A stretch of DNA of 64,000 bases from Synergistaceae bacterium (GTDB taxonomy: Bacteria > Synergistota > Synergistia > Synergistales > Aminobacteriaceae). The notes under the pieces are model-generated. The model had not been told where the DNA came from. It worked only from the letters and a program-made list of their open reading frames with translations, and made no database searches. A program made the translations under genes and the position numbers. This document shows positions 35,233 through 43,885 of the stretch, piece by piece. The stretch spans positions 62,001 through 126,000 of the forward strand of contig JAHDLC010000014.1 of NCBI GenBank assembly GCA_018436595.1, in the 5' to 3' direction. Positions within the stretch are counted from its first letter, which is position 1; each line of letters opens with the position of its first letter.

Positions 35233-36976
35233 TGATTTCGCCGGAAGGTTCGGCGAGCTCTTCGGCTGCGACGAAGGGACGGACAGAGTGCGGCGCGCCC
35301 TGCAGATCATTTCCACCGTGTTTTCCAGCACGGTGGAAGGAATCGTGGTTACCGATCCCAGGGGCATCATACGCATGGTGAACCCGGCTTTTTCCTCCAT
35401 TACGGGGTACAGCGCCGACGAGGCGGCGGGACGTAATCCCCGGATACTCAAGTCGGACCGCCATCCGCCGGAGTTCTACGAGAGCTTCTGGAGAACGCTG
35501 ATCAACGAGGGAAAGTGGGAAGGGGAGATCTGGAACCGAAGAAAGAGCGGAGAAGTCTACCCCGAGTGGCTCTGCTGTTCCGCCGTCCATGATGAAAAGG
35601 GGAACGTCACCGACTACATCGCCGTCTTCAACGACCTGTCGGAGGTCCATTTCAAGGATGCCCAGATCGAGCTCCGGTCCAATGTCGACCAGCTTACCGG
35701 CCTTTCGAGCCGGACAGTGTTCTATTCCCGGCTGGAAGGGGAGCTTGAGCGCCGGGACCGGGACGGGCGGCGCCTCGCCCTCCTGGTGCTGGACATCAAC
35801 CGCTTCAAGAACATCAACGACTCCCTCGGCCATTTCGCCGGAGACGGCGTGCTGCAGCAGGTGGGCGCCAGGCTGTCCCGCCATCTCGGCGGCAGGGACA
35901 GGGCGTCCCGGATCGGCGGCGACGACTTTCACATCCTCATTCCCGATGCCCCTTCGGTGAAGGAGATCGCCTCCGGGGCGGAGAAAATTCTCTCCCTGCT
36001 GAACGATCCCGTGGACGCGGCGGGAAACAGGCTCTTTCTCAGCGCTTCCCTCGGCATCGCCGTTTTCCCCGATGACGGCCGGACGGCGGAAACGCTGCTC
36101 AAGAAGGCCGACATGGCCATGCACAAGGCCAAGGAGCTGGGAATCAGCAATTACCGGTTTTTCACCGGAGAGCTGGGAGAACAGGCGTCCTCGAAGCTGC
36201 TGCTGGAGAATTCCCTGCGGGCCGGGCTTGGACGGGGCGAGTTCCGCCTCGTGTACCAGCCGAAATACGACCTCCGGGAGGACCGGGTGTCCGGCATGGA
36301 GGCCCTGCTCCGGTGGCATGCTCCTGACCGGGTGATTCCGCCCTGGGAATTCATCCCCCTGGCGGAGGAGACGGGGCTTATCCTTCCCCTGGGCGAATGG
36401 GTCTTCAGGGAGGTTTGCCGCCAGGTTTCCCAGTGGGCGTCGGAGGGGCATCCTCCTCCCGAGGTGGCGGTGAATCTGTTTGCCCGGCAGCTCCACCAGG
36501 AGGGGCTGCCCGCCTTCCTGAAGGGGGTCATGGATGAATATGCCGTGGATCCCTCACGGATCGGCATCGAGATCACCGAGTCGGGGATCATGGAGGACCT
36601 GGTTGATTCGGTGTCCGTCCTCTCCGGGATCAAGGACCTGGGGATGACGGTCTACGTGGACGACTTCGGGACCGGGTATTCCTCCCTGAACTATCTCAAG
36701 CGCCTTCCCATCGACGTGCTGAAGATCGATAAGTCCTTCGTCGACGGCGTGCTCACCGACAGGAATGACGCGGCCATCACCAGGGCCGTCATCGTTTTGG
36801 GTCGTTCCCTGGGCATGTCGGTGCTGGCGGAGGGGGTGGAAACGCGGGATCAGCTCGAATTCCTGAGGCAGAACGGGTGCGACGGAATCCAGGGGTATCT
36901 GCTGAGCCCTCCCCTGCCTCCGGAGGATACCCTGCGGTTCAGAAAAACGGGGCATACCCCTTTGTTTCCGGCATAG
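35222..36976 (+). CDS. PAS-GGDEF-EAL c-di-GMP enzyme
   Basis: A 584-residue soluble protein. A PAS sensor lies at about residues 27-130 (EGIVVTDPRGIIRMVNPAFSSITGY). The GGDEF domain (about 150-310) carries GGDDF instead of GG(D/E)EF near residue 235, so cyclase activity may be weak or lost. The EAL domain (about 325-575) keeps the phosphodiesterase motifs EALLRW, ITES, DDFGTGYSSLNYL, LKIDKSFV and AEGVET, so c-di-GMP breakdown is the likely output. No membrane helix is present. I chose ATG at 35222, nine bases after GGAGGAG; an in-frame TTG at 35195 and ATG at 35213 have worse spacing. PAS could hold haem or flavin, which would suit the oxygen-sensing neighbours, but this is not visible. Confidence 0.92.
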   Translation: MQGDDFAGRFGELFGCDEGTDRVRRALQIISTVFSSTVEGIVVTDPRGIIRMVNPAFSSITGYSADEAAGRNPRILKSDRHPPEFYESFWRTLINEGKWEGEIWNRRKSGEVYPEWLCCSAVHDEKGNVTDYIAVFNDLSEVHFKDAQIELRSNVDQLTGLSSRTVFYSRLEGELERRDRDGRRLALLVLDINRFKNINDSLGHFAGDGVLQQVGARLSRHLGGRDRASRIGGDDFHILIPDAPSVKEIASGAEKILSLLNDPVDAAGNRLFLSASLGIAVFPDDGRTAETLLKKADMAMHKAKELGISNYRFFTGELGEQASSKLLLENSLRAGLGRGEFRLVYQPKYDLREDRVSGMEALLRWHAPDRVIPPWEFIPLAEETGLILPLGEWVFREVCRQVSQWASEGHPPPEVAVNLFARQLHQEGLPAFLKGVMDEYAVDPSRIGIEITESGIMEDLVDSVSVLSGIKDLGMTVYVDDFGTGYSSLNYLKRLPIDVLKIDKSFVDGVLTDRNDAAITRAVIVLGRSLGMSVLAEGVETRDQLEFLRQNGCDGIQGYLLSPPLPPEDTLRFRKTGHTPLFPA

Positions 36977-37082
36977 GTCAGGATATAATCACAGCATAAC
37001 GTTCCGGGCGACACCTTCTCCCCGGGGCTATGACAGCCGACAATGAAATCCAATTGTTTATTTCGGGAAGGAGTTGGGTTAT

Positions 37083-37856
37083 ATGCAGCATATACGTTCC
37101 CTTTCCCTGTTCGACCAGGGCGATCACCGGTTCATCATGCTCGGCTGGGAGGAGCAGGAAGAAGAGGTGGCCGTCCAGACGAACCAGTACGTCATTTCTT
37201 CCGGAGGCGAGGTGGTGCTTCTCGATCCGGGCGGAGCCCACGTCTTCCCCCGTGTCCTGGCCAACGTCGCGGAACTGTTCGAACTGAAAAACATCAGGCA
37301 CATCTTCTATTCCCACCAGGATCCCGACGTGTCCTCGGGAATCACCCTGTGGCTCTCCATGGCGGAAAAGGCCTCGGTCCACATCTCCGGGCTGTGGGTG
37401 CGCTTCCTGCCCCATTTCGGCATCTATGACGTGAAGCGCATCTCGCCGATCCCCGATAAGGGGGAGACCCTTTCTCTCGCCAACGGGAAAAAACTGGTTA
37501 TCCTGCCGTCCCACTTTCTTCACTCCACAGGGTGTTTCTCCCTCTACGATCCGGCGTCGAAAATCCTCTTCAGCGGCGACATCGGCGCGGCCATCTTTCC
37601 CAGGGGGGGCCGGTACCCCGTGGCGGAGGACCTGGACTCCCACCTGAAGTACATGGAGGGATTCCACAGGAGGTACATGGCGTCCAACGCCGCGTGCCGC
37701 CGATGGGTGAAAATGGTGTCCGCACTGGACGTGGAGCACATCGCCCCCCAGCACGGCGCCTTCATCAAGGGGCGGCAGAACGTGAAGAAGTTCCTTTCCT
37801 GGTTCGAGAACCTCGCCTGCGGGGTGGACGTTCTCGATGAAATCTACGGCCGCTGA
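37083..37856 (+). CDS. ODP-type oxygen-binding di-iron protein, metallo-beta-lactamase fold
   Basis: A 257-residue cytosolic protein of the FprA-like branch of the metallo-beta-lactamase fold, without the flavodoxin part. Metal ligands are visible as YSHQDPD (about H78, D80, D82), FLHSTGCFSLYD (His), FSGDIGAA (Asp) and APQHGAF (His), i.e. a di-iron rather than di-zinc pattern. Its closest known type is the ODP of Treponema denticola, which binds oxygen or reports iron redox state to a chemoreceptor. The next gene is a soluble chemoreceptor, the same pairing. I start at ATG 37083, nine bases after GGAAGGAG; a TTG at 37074 is the alternative. A simple flavodiiron-type oxygen reductase role is less likely because no FMN domain is attached. 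Confidence 0.85.
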   Translation: MQHIRSLSLFDQGDHRFIMLGWEEQEEEVAVQTNQYVISSGGEVVLLDPGGAHVFPRVLANVAELFELKNIRHIFYSHQDPDVSSGITLWLSMAEKASVHISGLWVRFLPHFGIYDVKRISPIPDKGETLSLANGKKLVILPSHFLHSTGCFSLYDPASKILFSGDIGAAIFPRGGRYPVAEDLDSHLKYMEGFHRRYMASNAACRRWVKMVSALDVEHIAPQHGAFIKGRQNVKKFLSWFENLACGVDVLDEIYGR

Positions 37857-37881
37857 CGGCCTGGGCCGGGAGGACGACGGA

Positions 37882-38724
37882 ATGGAACGCAGCTATTCGG
37901 AAGTGATCCACCAGCTCGGCAGTGCCTACTTTGCCAACACGCTGATGAACTCCTTCATGGCCCAGCTCGACGAGGTGCTGGTGAACCGGGTGAAGGCGGT
38001 GGAGGGGGAGATAGCCGAGACGTCGGAGCGGTTCGTGCAGCTCAGCCGCATCCTGGGAGATCTCCAGGCCGAGTTCGACCGGAGCGGCCGGGAGACCAGG
38101 GAAACGGTTGAGGAGATCAACCGGATGAACGGCGACCTGTCGGCGGAGCTTCAGCGCTCCGGCACCGATCTTGACGGCATGAGCGAGAACGTGTCCAGGA
38201 CGGTGGATGCCACCACCGGCACCCTGGAATCTTTCCTTGAGATCGAGAAGATGTCGAAGGAAATCCAGAGGATAGCAAAGCAGACCAACCTCCTGGCCCT
38301 GAACGCCTCCATCGAGGCTGCCAGGGCGGGAGAGCACGGAAGGGGATTCGCCATCGTGGCGAAGAACGTCCAGGAGCTCGCCGCCGAGACCAAGGCGGCT
38401 TCCGAGTCCATCGGCGCCAAGGTGGGGGAGATCTCCGGTTCGGTGGAGCGGGCCATGGAGGATATCCGGGGGATCAGCGACATGTTCGACATGATCCGCC
38501 GCTCTCTGACGACGTTCACCCGGTTCCTCGACACCAACAAGGCCTTCATGGAAAGAATGGAGAACACCATGGCGGACGCCGGGGAAAAGGTCAACAGGAG
38601 CTCGGGAGAGATGGAGAGCTCCGTGGCGGTGATGGAGAACGCGTCCAGGAAGTTCGGCTCCATGGCGGCCACCATCTCCGCCATCGTCCTGGCCCAGAAG
38701 AATCTCAAGAAGATTCGGCTCTGA
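37882..38724 (+). CDS. Soluble chemoreceptor signalling protein (ODP partner)
   Basis: A 280-residue protein made of a chemoreceptor signalling coiled coil with no membrane segment, HAMP or ligand domain. The hairpin tip is conserved ([35 protein letters not shown], about residues 148-182; key residues [16 protein letters not shown]). The N-terminal 40 residues are helical and may contact the ODP protein. GGGAGG precedes ATG 37882; the frame upstream overlaps the ODP gene. With ODP encoded just upstream it looks like a two-piece cytoplasmic oxygen or redox chemoreceptor signalling through CheW/CheA. The HD-GYP gene begins two bases after its stop. Confidence 0.88.
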   Translation: MERSYSEVIHQLGSAYFANTLMNSFMAQLDEVLVNRVKAVEGEIAETSERFVQLSRILGDLQAEFDRSGRETRETVEEINRMNGDLSAELQRSGTDLDGMSENVSRTVDATTGTLESFLEIEKMSKEIQRIAKQTNLLALNASIEAARAGEHGRGFAIVAKNVQELAAETKAASESIGAKVGEISGSVERAMEDIRGISDMFDMIRRSLTTFTRFLDTNKAFMERMENTMADAGEKVNRSSGEMESSVAVMENASRKFGSMAATISAIVLAQKNLKKIRL

Positions 38725-38726
38725 AC

Positions 38727-39944
38727 ATGGGAGAGTCATCCGCGGCGCAGGCGGCACCATGGGAAACTTCCGGTGAGAACGTGAGATACGTTCCCCTGGA
38801 CGACCTTTGCCATTACAGGGGCAGGGTGGCCGAGGACATCCTCTCCGAGGACGGGGCGCTGCTCCTGCCCCGGGGAAGCGACATCCCGGCGATCCTCGAG
38901 TCCATGCCCGGCATAACGAAGACGCTCCGACGCTGGAACAGGGAATTCATCCCCGTCCAGGTATCTTCGGACATCACCGAGAAGGAATTCGAAGCTGTTC
39001 TCCGGGCCATCGAGCCGAAAACACGCATGCTTGACCCAAACCTGGCGATGAGAGCCATCCACCAGGTCGAGGAAGTATACTCCAGAATTTCGGAGGACGG
39101 GAATTCACGGGAGGGAATCGAAACCCTTGCCAGGGAGGCCGACAGGCTTGCCCGGGAAGTTGTTCAAACGCCCCAGATCCTGCTCTGTCTCGGAAAGGTG
39201 AAGGATTCCGACGAATACACCTTTATCCACTCCCTCAACGTGGCCCTCCTGTCGGGGTACCTGGCCTCGATCCTCCACCCCGGCGACGAGGAGCTCGTGA
39301 AGACCATGACCTTCGGCGGCCTGCTCCACGACCTCGGAAAGGCGAAGGTTCCCCCGGAGATACTGAACAAGCCCGGCAGGCTGACCTCCGAGGAGTTTGA
39401 AGTGATGAAGACCCACGCCATCCAGGGAATGGTCTCCGCCGTGGCCTCGGGAGTGGACGACCGGCGGATACTCTCGGTGGTGAGGAACCACCACGAGCGC
39501 TGGGGAGAGGACGGATACCCCGACGGCCTGAAGGAGAACCGGATATCCCTGTTCGCCAGGATCGCCGCCGTGGCAGACGTGTTCGACGCCCTGACGGCGA
39601 AACGGGTGTACAAGGACCCCATGAGAAGCAGGGAAGCGGTCTCCATGATTCTCGAGTCCTCGGGGAGCAGTTTTGACGGGGCCATAGTCCGGGCCCTGCT
39701 CGTCTCGGTGGGCCTCTACCCTCCCGGGACGGTGGTGGAACTGTCGGACTACAGCGTCGGTGTGGTCACCGGCGTCCGGAACAAAGACCTGCTCCGCCCG
39801 CAGGTCTTTCTCTCGGTGGATCCCAGGGGACGCAGGCCGGATACGCCCACCATCATCGACCTCTCCCTCGTCGGAAACATCTTCATCCGGCGGTCCCTGG
39901 ACGACATGGGAAAGGGCGTCGTCTACAGGCGGGACGAAACCTGA
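38727..39944 (+). CDS. HD-GYP domain c-di-GMP phosphodiesterase
   Basis: A 405-residue soluble protein. The N-terminal 130 residues resemble the DUF3391-like partner region common in HD-GYP proteins (GRVAEDILSEDGALLLPRG). The HD-GYP domain (about residues 150-310) has LLHDLGKAKVPPEILNKPGRLT near residue 202, the HHE motif and DGYPDGL near residue 265, a complete metal and substrate set that hydrolyses c-di-GMP. The C-terminal SVGVVTGVRN segment is a small beta-barrel typical of this subgroup. It follows the soluble chemoreceptor by two bases and is likely translated with it, tying oxygen sensing to c-di-GMP turnover. Confidence 0.92.
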   Translation: MGESSAAQAAPWETSGENVRYVPLDDLCHYRGRVAEDILSEDGALLLPRGSDIPAILESMPGITKTLRRWNREFIPVQVSSDITEKEFEAVLRAIEPKTRMLDPNLAMRAIHQVEEVYSRISEDGNSREGIETLAREADRLAREVVQTPQILLCLGKVKDSDEYTFIHSLNVALLSGYLASILHPGDEELVKTMTFGGLLHDLGKAKVPPEILNKPGRLTSEEFEVMKTHAIQGMVSAVASGVDDRRILSVVRNHHERWGEDGYPDGLKENRISLFARIAAVADVFDALTAKRVYKDPMRSREAVSMILESSGSSFDGAIVRALLVSVGLYPPGTVVELSDYSVGVVTGVRNKDLLRPQVFLSVDPRGRRPDTPTIIDLSLVGNIFIRRSLDDMGKGVVYRRDET

Positions 39945-39947
39945 GGT

Positions 39948-41582
39948 TCACCTGAGGGAATCTTCTATTTCCCCGATTTTTTCCTCGAAGCCGTAGATGG
40001 TGGGATCGATGTCGTTCACCACGGCGTTCAGATCTTTCATGGAGCGGAAGGCGTACCCTTTCGGCAGGCGGTTGGCGTACCGCTTCACCTTCAGCAGCGC
40101 CTGGAGGTAGTTCCGCTCGAAGGGGAGGATGACCTGGGCCGCCATGATGGCTCCGGGCATCTCCTCGGTGAAGAAAAGATAGGCCATCTCCAGGTTCTCC
40201 TCGATGTCCATCTCGTCGTACCAGAGTGCCGCCAGCAGCTTCCTGAACTTCTTCTTTTCGTGTCCTCCCACCAGCTTCCGCACCGCCCGGTCGATCCGGT
40301 TCATCCCTGAACGCAGAATGTGCTCCATGAGACAGGGGTCTCCTTTCGGCCAGGAGAACTCCGCGATATACTCCGCTTCAGCCTCGGGAAGGACCTGCTT
40401 CCGGAGGAGCCTGCCGAAGGAGGGCCGCAGGATCACCGATGCGGGTTCCGGAGGAGCGTCCACCAGTTCCCGGAAGATATCGCCCGTTGAAAACCCCCTT
40501 CTCTCGAAGGGCGAGTTGAGAAGCCATGTGACGTAACCGGGGTCGAAGAGGCCCTTCCGTCCCGCCCTTCCTGCCATCTGGGAGAACTCGTTCCTGGAGA
40601 TGGGCCGGTCGGAATGGTAATGGACGAGCTGGGCGAAGACCACGGTCTCGGCGGGAAGGTTCACCCCCAGGGCGAGGGCGTTGGTGCCGCACACCACGTC
40701 GAGGATCCGCTCCCGGAAGGCCCGTTCCACCAGCAGCTTTTCCTTGGGCAGCATTCCCCCGTGGTAAATGCCCACCCCCGTAAAAAGGGGCGGCTGGATC
40801 CTGGGCACCTCGAGAATGGAGGCTATTTCCTGGAGCCGGTCCCTCTGGCCGGCCGAAATCCTCTTCCGGTGCCTGGAGGTCATGAAGGCCAGCTCCACGG
40901 CACCTTTCTGGGAAAAAAGGAAGACCAGGGCATCCTTCAGCCTGTCCGTTTTCGCCGGTTTGGCCGGAGTGTAGATCAGCTCCGTCTCCCGGCGGGTGTT
41001 TTCGTACAGGGTAAACTTCCGTCCGGTCACCCCTCCGAGGTAGTCCGCCACGGAGGAGGCGCCTCCGAGGGTCGCCGACATGACGAGGACGGCGGTGGTG
41101 GGGGCCGTGTCCCGGATGCCGTCGATATAGGCCCGCGCGCGGTCCGGATCGTCGAAGATGTAGTGGAATTCGTCCACGATGAGCTTCTGCCCCGGGACGA
41201 AGGCGTACTTCAGGGAATAGATTTCCTGGGTGCAGCAGATGATGGAGGCTCCTTCATTCTTCTTGAAGTCCCCCGTCTCGATGCCGACATCGAATCCCAT
41301 CTTCCTGAGATCGAGGTACCGTTCGTTGCTCAATGCCTTGATGGGAGCGGTGAAGATGATCCTGCCCCCTTCAGGGTACGCAGGGAAACCCTCTTCGTCG
41401 AGAATGCCCGCCCAGAGATAGGCAACAAGAGTTTTTCCCGACCCTGTTGGTGCGGAGAGCACCGCGTTCCTGTCCCGAATGGCCCGGTAGGCCTTCAGCT
41501 GCCATGGATAGTAGGAAAAAGTGTCCAGAGAATTTGTCTCCTTCCGCCCGGGAAAACAGGCTTGGGTTTTTCCGTTTCTCAT
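39948..41582 (-). CDS. DEAD/DEAH-box helicase, Ski2-like
   Basis: A helicase of about 544 residues. Motif I is SAPTGSGKT, motif Ia TAPIKALSNERY, motif II DEFH (IVDEFHYIF), motif III SAT, then a second RecA domain with IYHGGMLPKEK, TNALALGVNLPAETVVF and the QMAGRAGRKG motif VI, the signature of Ski2/Mtr4-type RNA helicases. A helical C-terminal region follows. These unwind RNA or DNA with ATP. The start is uncertain: ATG at 41580-41582 lacks a clear ribosome site, while GGAAGGAG lies downstream within the frame. It converges on the HD-GYP gene with only three bases between stops, and is divergent from the small protein at 41648. Confidence 0.85.
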   Translation of the reverse strand: MRNGKTQACFPGRKETNSLDTFSYYPWQLKAYRAIRDRNAVLSAPTGSGKTLVAYLWAGILDEEGFPAYPEGGRIIFTAPIKALSNERYLDLRKMGFDVGIETGDFKKNEGASIICCTQEIYSLKYAFVPGQKLIVDEFHYIFDDPDRARAYIDGIRDTAPTTAVLVMSATLGGASSVADYLGGVTGRKFTLYENTRRETELIYTPAKPAKTDRLKDALVFLFSQKGAVELAFMTSRHRKRISAGQRDRLQEIASILEVPRIQPPLFTGVGIYHGGMLPKEKLLVERAFRERILDVVCGTNALALGVNLPAETVVFAQLVHYHSDRPISRNEFSQMAGRAGRKGLFDPGYVTWLLNSPFERRGFSTGDIFRELVDAPPEPASVILRPSFGRLLRKQVLPEAEAEYIAEFSWPKGDPCLMEHILRSGMNRIDRAVRKLVGGHEKKKFRKLLAALWYDEMDIEENLEMAYLFFTEEMPGAIMAAQVILPFERNYLQALLKVKRYANRLPKGYAFRSMKDLNAVVNDIDPTIYGFEEKIGEIEDSLR

Positions 41583-41647
41583 GGTACCACAAAACGGAGA
41601 GGGAAAAACATGGTAAGATACTGCCGAAAGAAGAAGGAGGTGTTCTC

Positions 41648-42109
41648 TTGGCCGAGTTTCGGGTTGCGGCAGGAGAAGAAGAGGCACGGGACGGAGAAGT
41701 GCTTGTGTTCAGGCTCGAAACGCGGAAGCCCTATGTTTCCCGGCGCAGGGAGGACGCCTTCTGGCGAAAGACCGGCGACGACGTCACCCAGGCGGCTGCG
41801 GACGCAGGACTGCCTTTCGAGGCGGTAACCCTGTTCCTGAAGAAAGCCGTTCAATCGTCCGGCACGGCGGTGAGCCTCTACGGTCCGGTGCCGCAGGACG
41901 GCGGGACTGCCGACGAAGGATGGAGAGTCCTGACAAAACCCGGAAGGAACGGGAAAGGAGGATCCCTCATGGAGAAAGAACAAATCCAGTTCGAGGAAGC
42001 GAAGCTCATTGCCGAAGAGATCGCCAAGCGGAACAGGGACTTTCTGCCCGATGAAGAAGAGGAGATTGTCACCCCCGACGAGCTTGAGAACATGCTGAAA
42101 GGCGAATGA
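41648..42109 (+). CDS. Small hypothetical protein, 153 aa, with internal start signal
   Basis: I do not recognise this protein. TTG at 41648 follows AAGGAGG with seven-base spacing. The first 90 residues are mixed and include an AFWRKTGDDVTQAAADAGLPFEAVTLFLKKAV segment (helical, possibly DNA- or RNA-contacting; key residues WRKTGDDV). The last 46 residues are highly acidic and helical, ending DELENMLKGE. Within the frame, ATG at 41969 is preceded by AAAGGAGG at ideal spacing, so a short C-terminal product may also be made. It is divergent from the helicase and about 100 bases ahead of the Na/Pi transporter. Confidence 0.6.
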   Translation: MAEFRVAAGEEEARDGEVLVFRLETRKPYVSRRREDAFWRKTGDDVTQAAADAGLPFEAVTLFLKKAVQSSGTAVSLYGPVPQDGGTADEGWRVLTKPGRNGKGGSLMEKEQIQFEEAKLIAEEIAKRNRDFLPDEEEEIVTPDELENMLKGE

Positions 42110-42117
42110 CCTGACCG

Positions 42118-42145
42118 ACTCTCCCCTGCCCCGTGCGGGGGAGAG
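42118..42145. terminator. Hairpin after the small hypothetical gene
   Basis: ACTCTCCCC (42118-42126) pairs with GGGGAGAGT (42137-42145). There is no T tract, so termination is not certain. Confidence 0.4.
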
Positions 42146-42215
42146 TCCCTGTGTCCGGCGGCGCCATGAGGCTTCATACAGAAAACGGAACGAAGAAGGG
42201 GCAGGGGATGTTGTT

Positions 42216-43826
42216 GTGACGTGGGGCAGTGCGTTTCAGATTCTCGGCGGCGTAGGTCTTTTCCTTTTCGGCATCAAGCTCATGAGCGAGGCCCTTCAGT
42301 ATCTCGCCGGCGACAAGATGCGGCAGCTCATCGGCTCCCTGACCAAGACCCCCATCAGGGGGGTGTTCATCGGAGCCCTGGTGGCCATGCTCATCCAGAG
42401 CAGCAGCGGCACCACGGTCATGACGGTGAGCTTCGTTCACGCGGGGCTCATGACCCTGAAGCAGGCTGTGGGGGTCATCATGGGGGCCAACATCGGCACC
42501 ACGGTGACCGCCCAGATCGTGGCCTTCAAGATCAAGGACTTTGCCCTTCCGATACTGGGGCTGGGAGTTCTCCTTGTTCTCTTCGGGAGGACCAAGCGGC
42601 AGAAGTACATCGGCAACGGAATGGTGGGCTTCGGCCTCCTGTTCCTTGGAATGCAGACCATGGAATCGTCCATGGTTTTCCTGCGGGACAGGAAGGACCT
42701 CTTCCTTGCCTTCAGCTCCAACCCCCTGCTCGGGGTCCTCGTCGGAACGGCGGTCACCATGGTGGTCCAGGCCAGCTCCGCCACCATCGGTCTCACCATG
42801 GCCATGGCGGCCCAGGGGCTCCTGACCCTGGACGCTGCCATACCGATCCTCCTCGGTGACAACATCGGCACCACCATAACGGCGGTCATCGCCTCCATCG
42901 GCTCCAACAGGTCGGCGAAACAGGCGGCCACGGCCCACGTGCTCTTCAACGTCATCGGGGCGACCATTTTTCTTGCGGCCTTTCCCCTGTTCAAGGACGT
43001 CATCGTGTCCACCTCGGGCGACATCAGCAGGCAGCTCGCCAACGCCCACACCATCTTCAACGTGACCAACACGGTGATGTTTCTTCCCTTCGTGTCCCTC
43101 TTCGTCTGGCTCATCCGACGCATCGTCCCGGTGAGGGGGGAGGCAATGGCGGCCGGGCCGATATACCTCGACCTGAAGCTTATCGGCGCATCCCCGGCGG
43201 CAGCCGTGGATGCCGTGAAGAAAGAGATCCTTCACATGGGCACCCTTGCTGCGTCCATGCTGCGGGATGTGCGCCGGGCCTTCGAGGAAAACGACCCGAA
43301 GATGATCAACGAGGTAAACCAGACGGAGAAGGGCGTGAACGAAATCAACCGCGCCATCACCTCCTATGCCTCGGAAATATGGCAGAGGGGACTTTCCAGT
43401 GACCTGTCCACGGTGCTGGGCTCGTATGTCAACGGTGTGGGGGACATCGAACGGATAGGAGACCATGCCACGAACCTCATCGAACTCTATGAATACAAGA
43501 TCGACCACGGGGTCGAGTTTTCCTCCCTCGCCATGGAAGAATTCAGGGACATGTTCAACGCCGTGCAGGAAGCAGTACGGCTGAGTTTCGAATCTCTCGA
43601 CGAGGAGAACGTGGAGAAGGCCAGGGAAGTGGACAGCCTCGAAGACGAGGTGGACCGCAAGGAGAAGACACTGAGAAAGAACCACATCACCAGGCTCAAT
43701 CGGGGAGAATGCACTCCCCAGGGAGGAGTCATCTTCATCGACATCCTCAGCAACCTGGAGAGAGTCTGTGACCATGCCCACAACCTTTCCTTCATCGCCA
43801 TAGACATTTCCAGGCTCCACCGCTGA
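42216..43826 (+). CDS. Na+/phosphate cotransporter family protein with PhoU domain
   Basis: A 536-residue inner-membrane transporter of the NptA/YjbB type. The first 310 residues form two inverted repeats of helices, each with a QSSS-type motif: IQSSSGTTVMTVSF and VQASSATIGLTMAM, plus MGANIGTTVTAQI and LGDNIGTTITAV. The C-terminal 200 residues are a helical PhoU-like domain with INEINRAI and DIERIGDHATNLIELYE. It probably moves phosphate with sodium, inward or outward, with PhoU-like control. GTG at 42216 follows a purine-rich GGGGCAGGGG stretch. A MATE transporter gene follows 59 bases later. Confidence 0.92.
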   Translation: MTWGSAFQILGGVGLFLFGIKLMSEALQYLAGDKMRQLIGSLTKTPIRGVFIGALVAMLIQSSSGTTVMTVSFVHAGLMTLKQAVGVIMGANIGTTVTAQIVAFKIKDFALPILGLGVLLVLFGRTKRQKYIGNGMVGFGLLFLGMQTMESSMVFLRDRKDLFLAFSSNPLLGVLVGTAVTMVVQASSATIGLTMAMAAQGLLTLDAAIPILLGDNIGTTITAVIASIGSNRSAKQAATAHVLFNVIGATIFLAAFPLFKDVIVSTSGDISRQLANAHTIFNVTNTVMFLPFVSLFVWLIRRIVPVRGEAMAAGPIYLDLKLIGASPAAAVDAVKKEILHMGTLAASMLRDVRRAFEENDPKMINEVNQTEKGVNEINRAITSYASEIWQRGLSSDLSTVLGSYVNGVGDIERIGDHATNLIELYEYKIDHGVEFSSLAMEEFRDMFNAVQEAVRLSFESLDEENVEKAREVDSLEDEVDRKEKTLRKNHITRLNRGECTPQGGVIFIDILSNLERVCDHAHNLSFIAIDISRLHR

Positions 43827-43885
43827 GGGAAGAGTGTCCCAAAGGATGAAAACGGAAGAACCGCCGTAAAAATGAGTTTGAAACG

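Noticed and set aside
42174-43820. 548-codon minus-strand frame over the Na/Pi transporter
   Set aside because: Shadow of the transporter gene, which has full family motifs.
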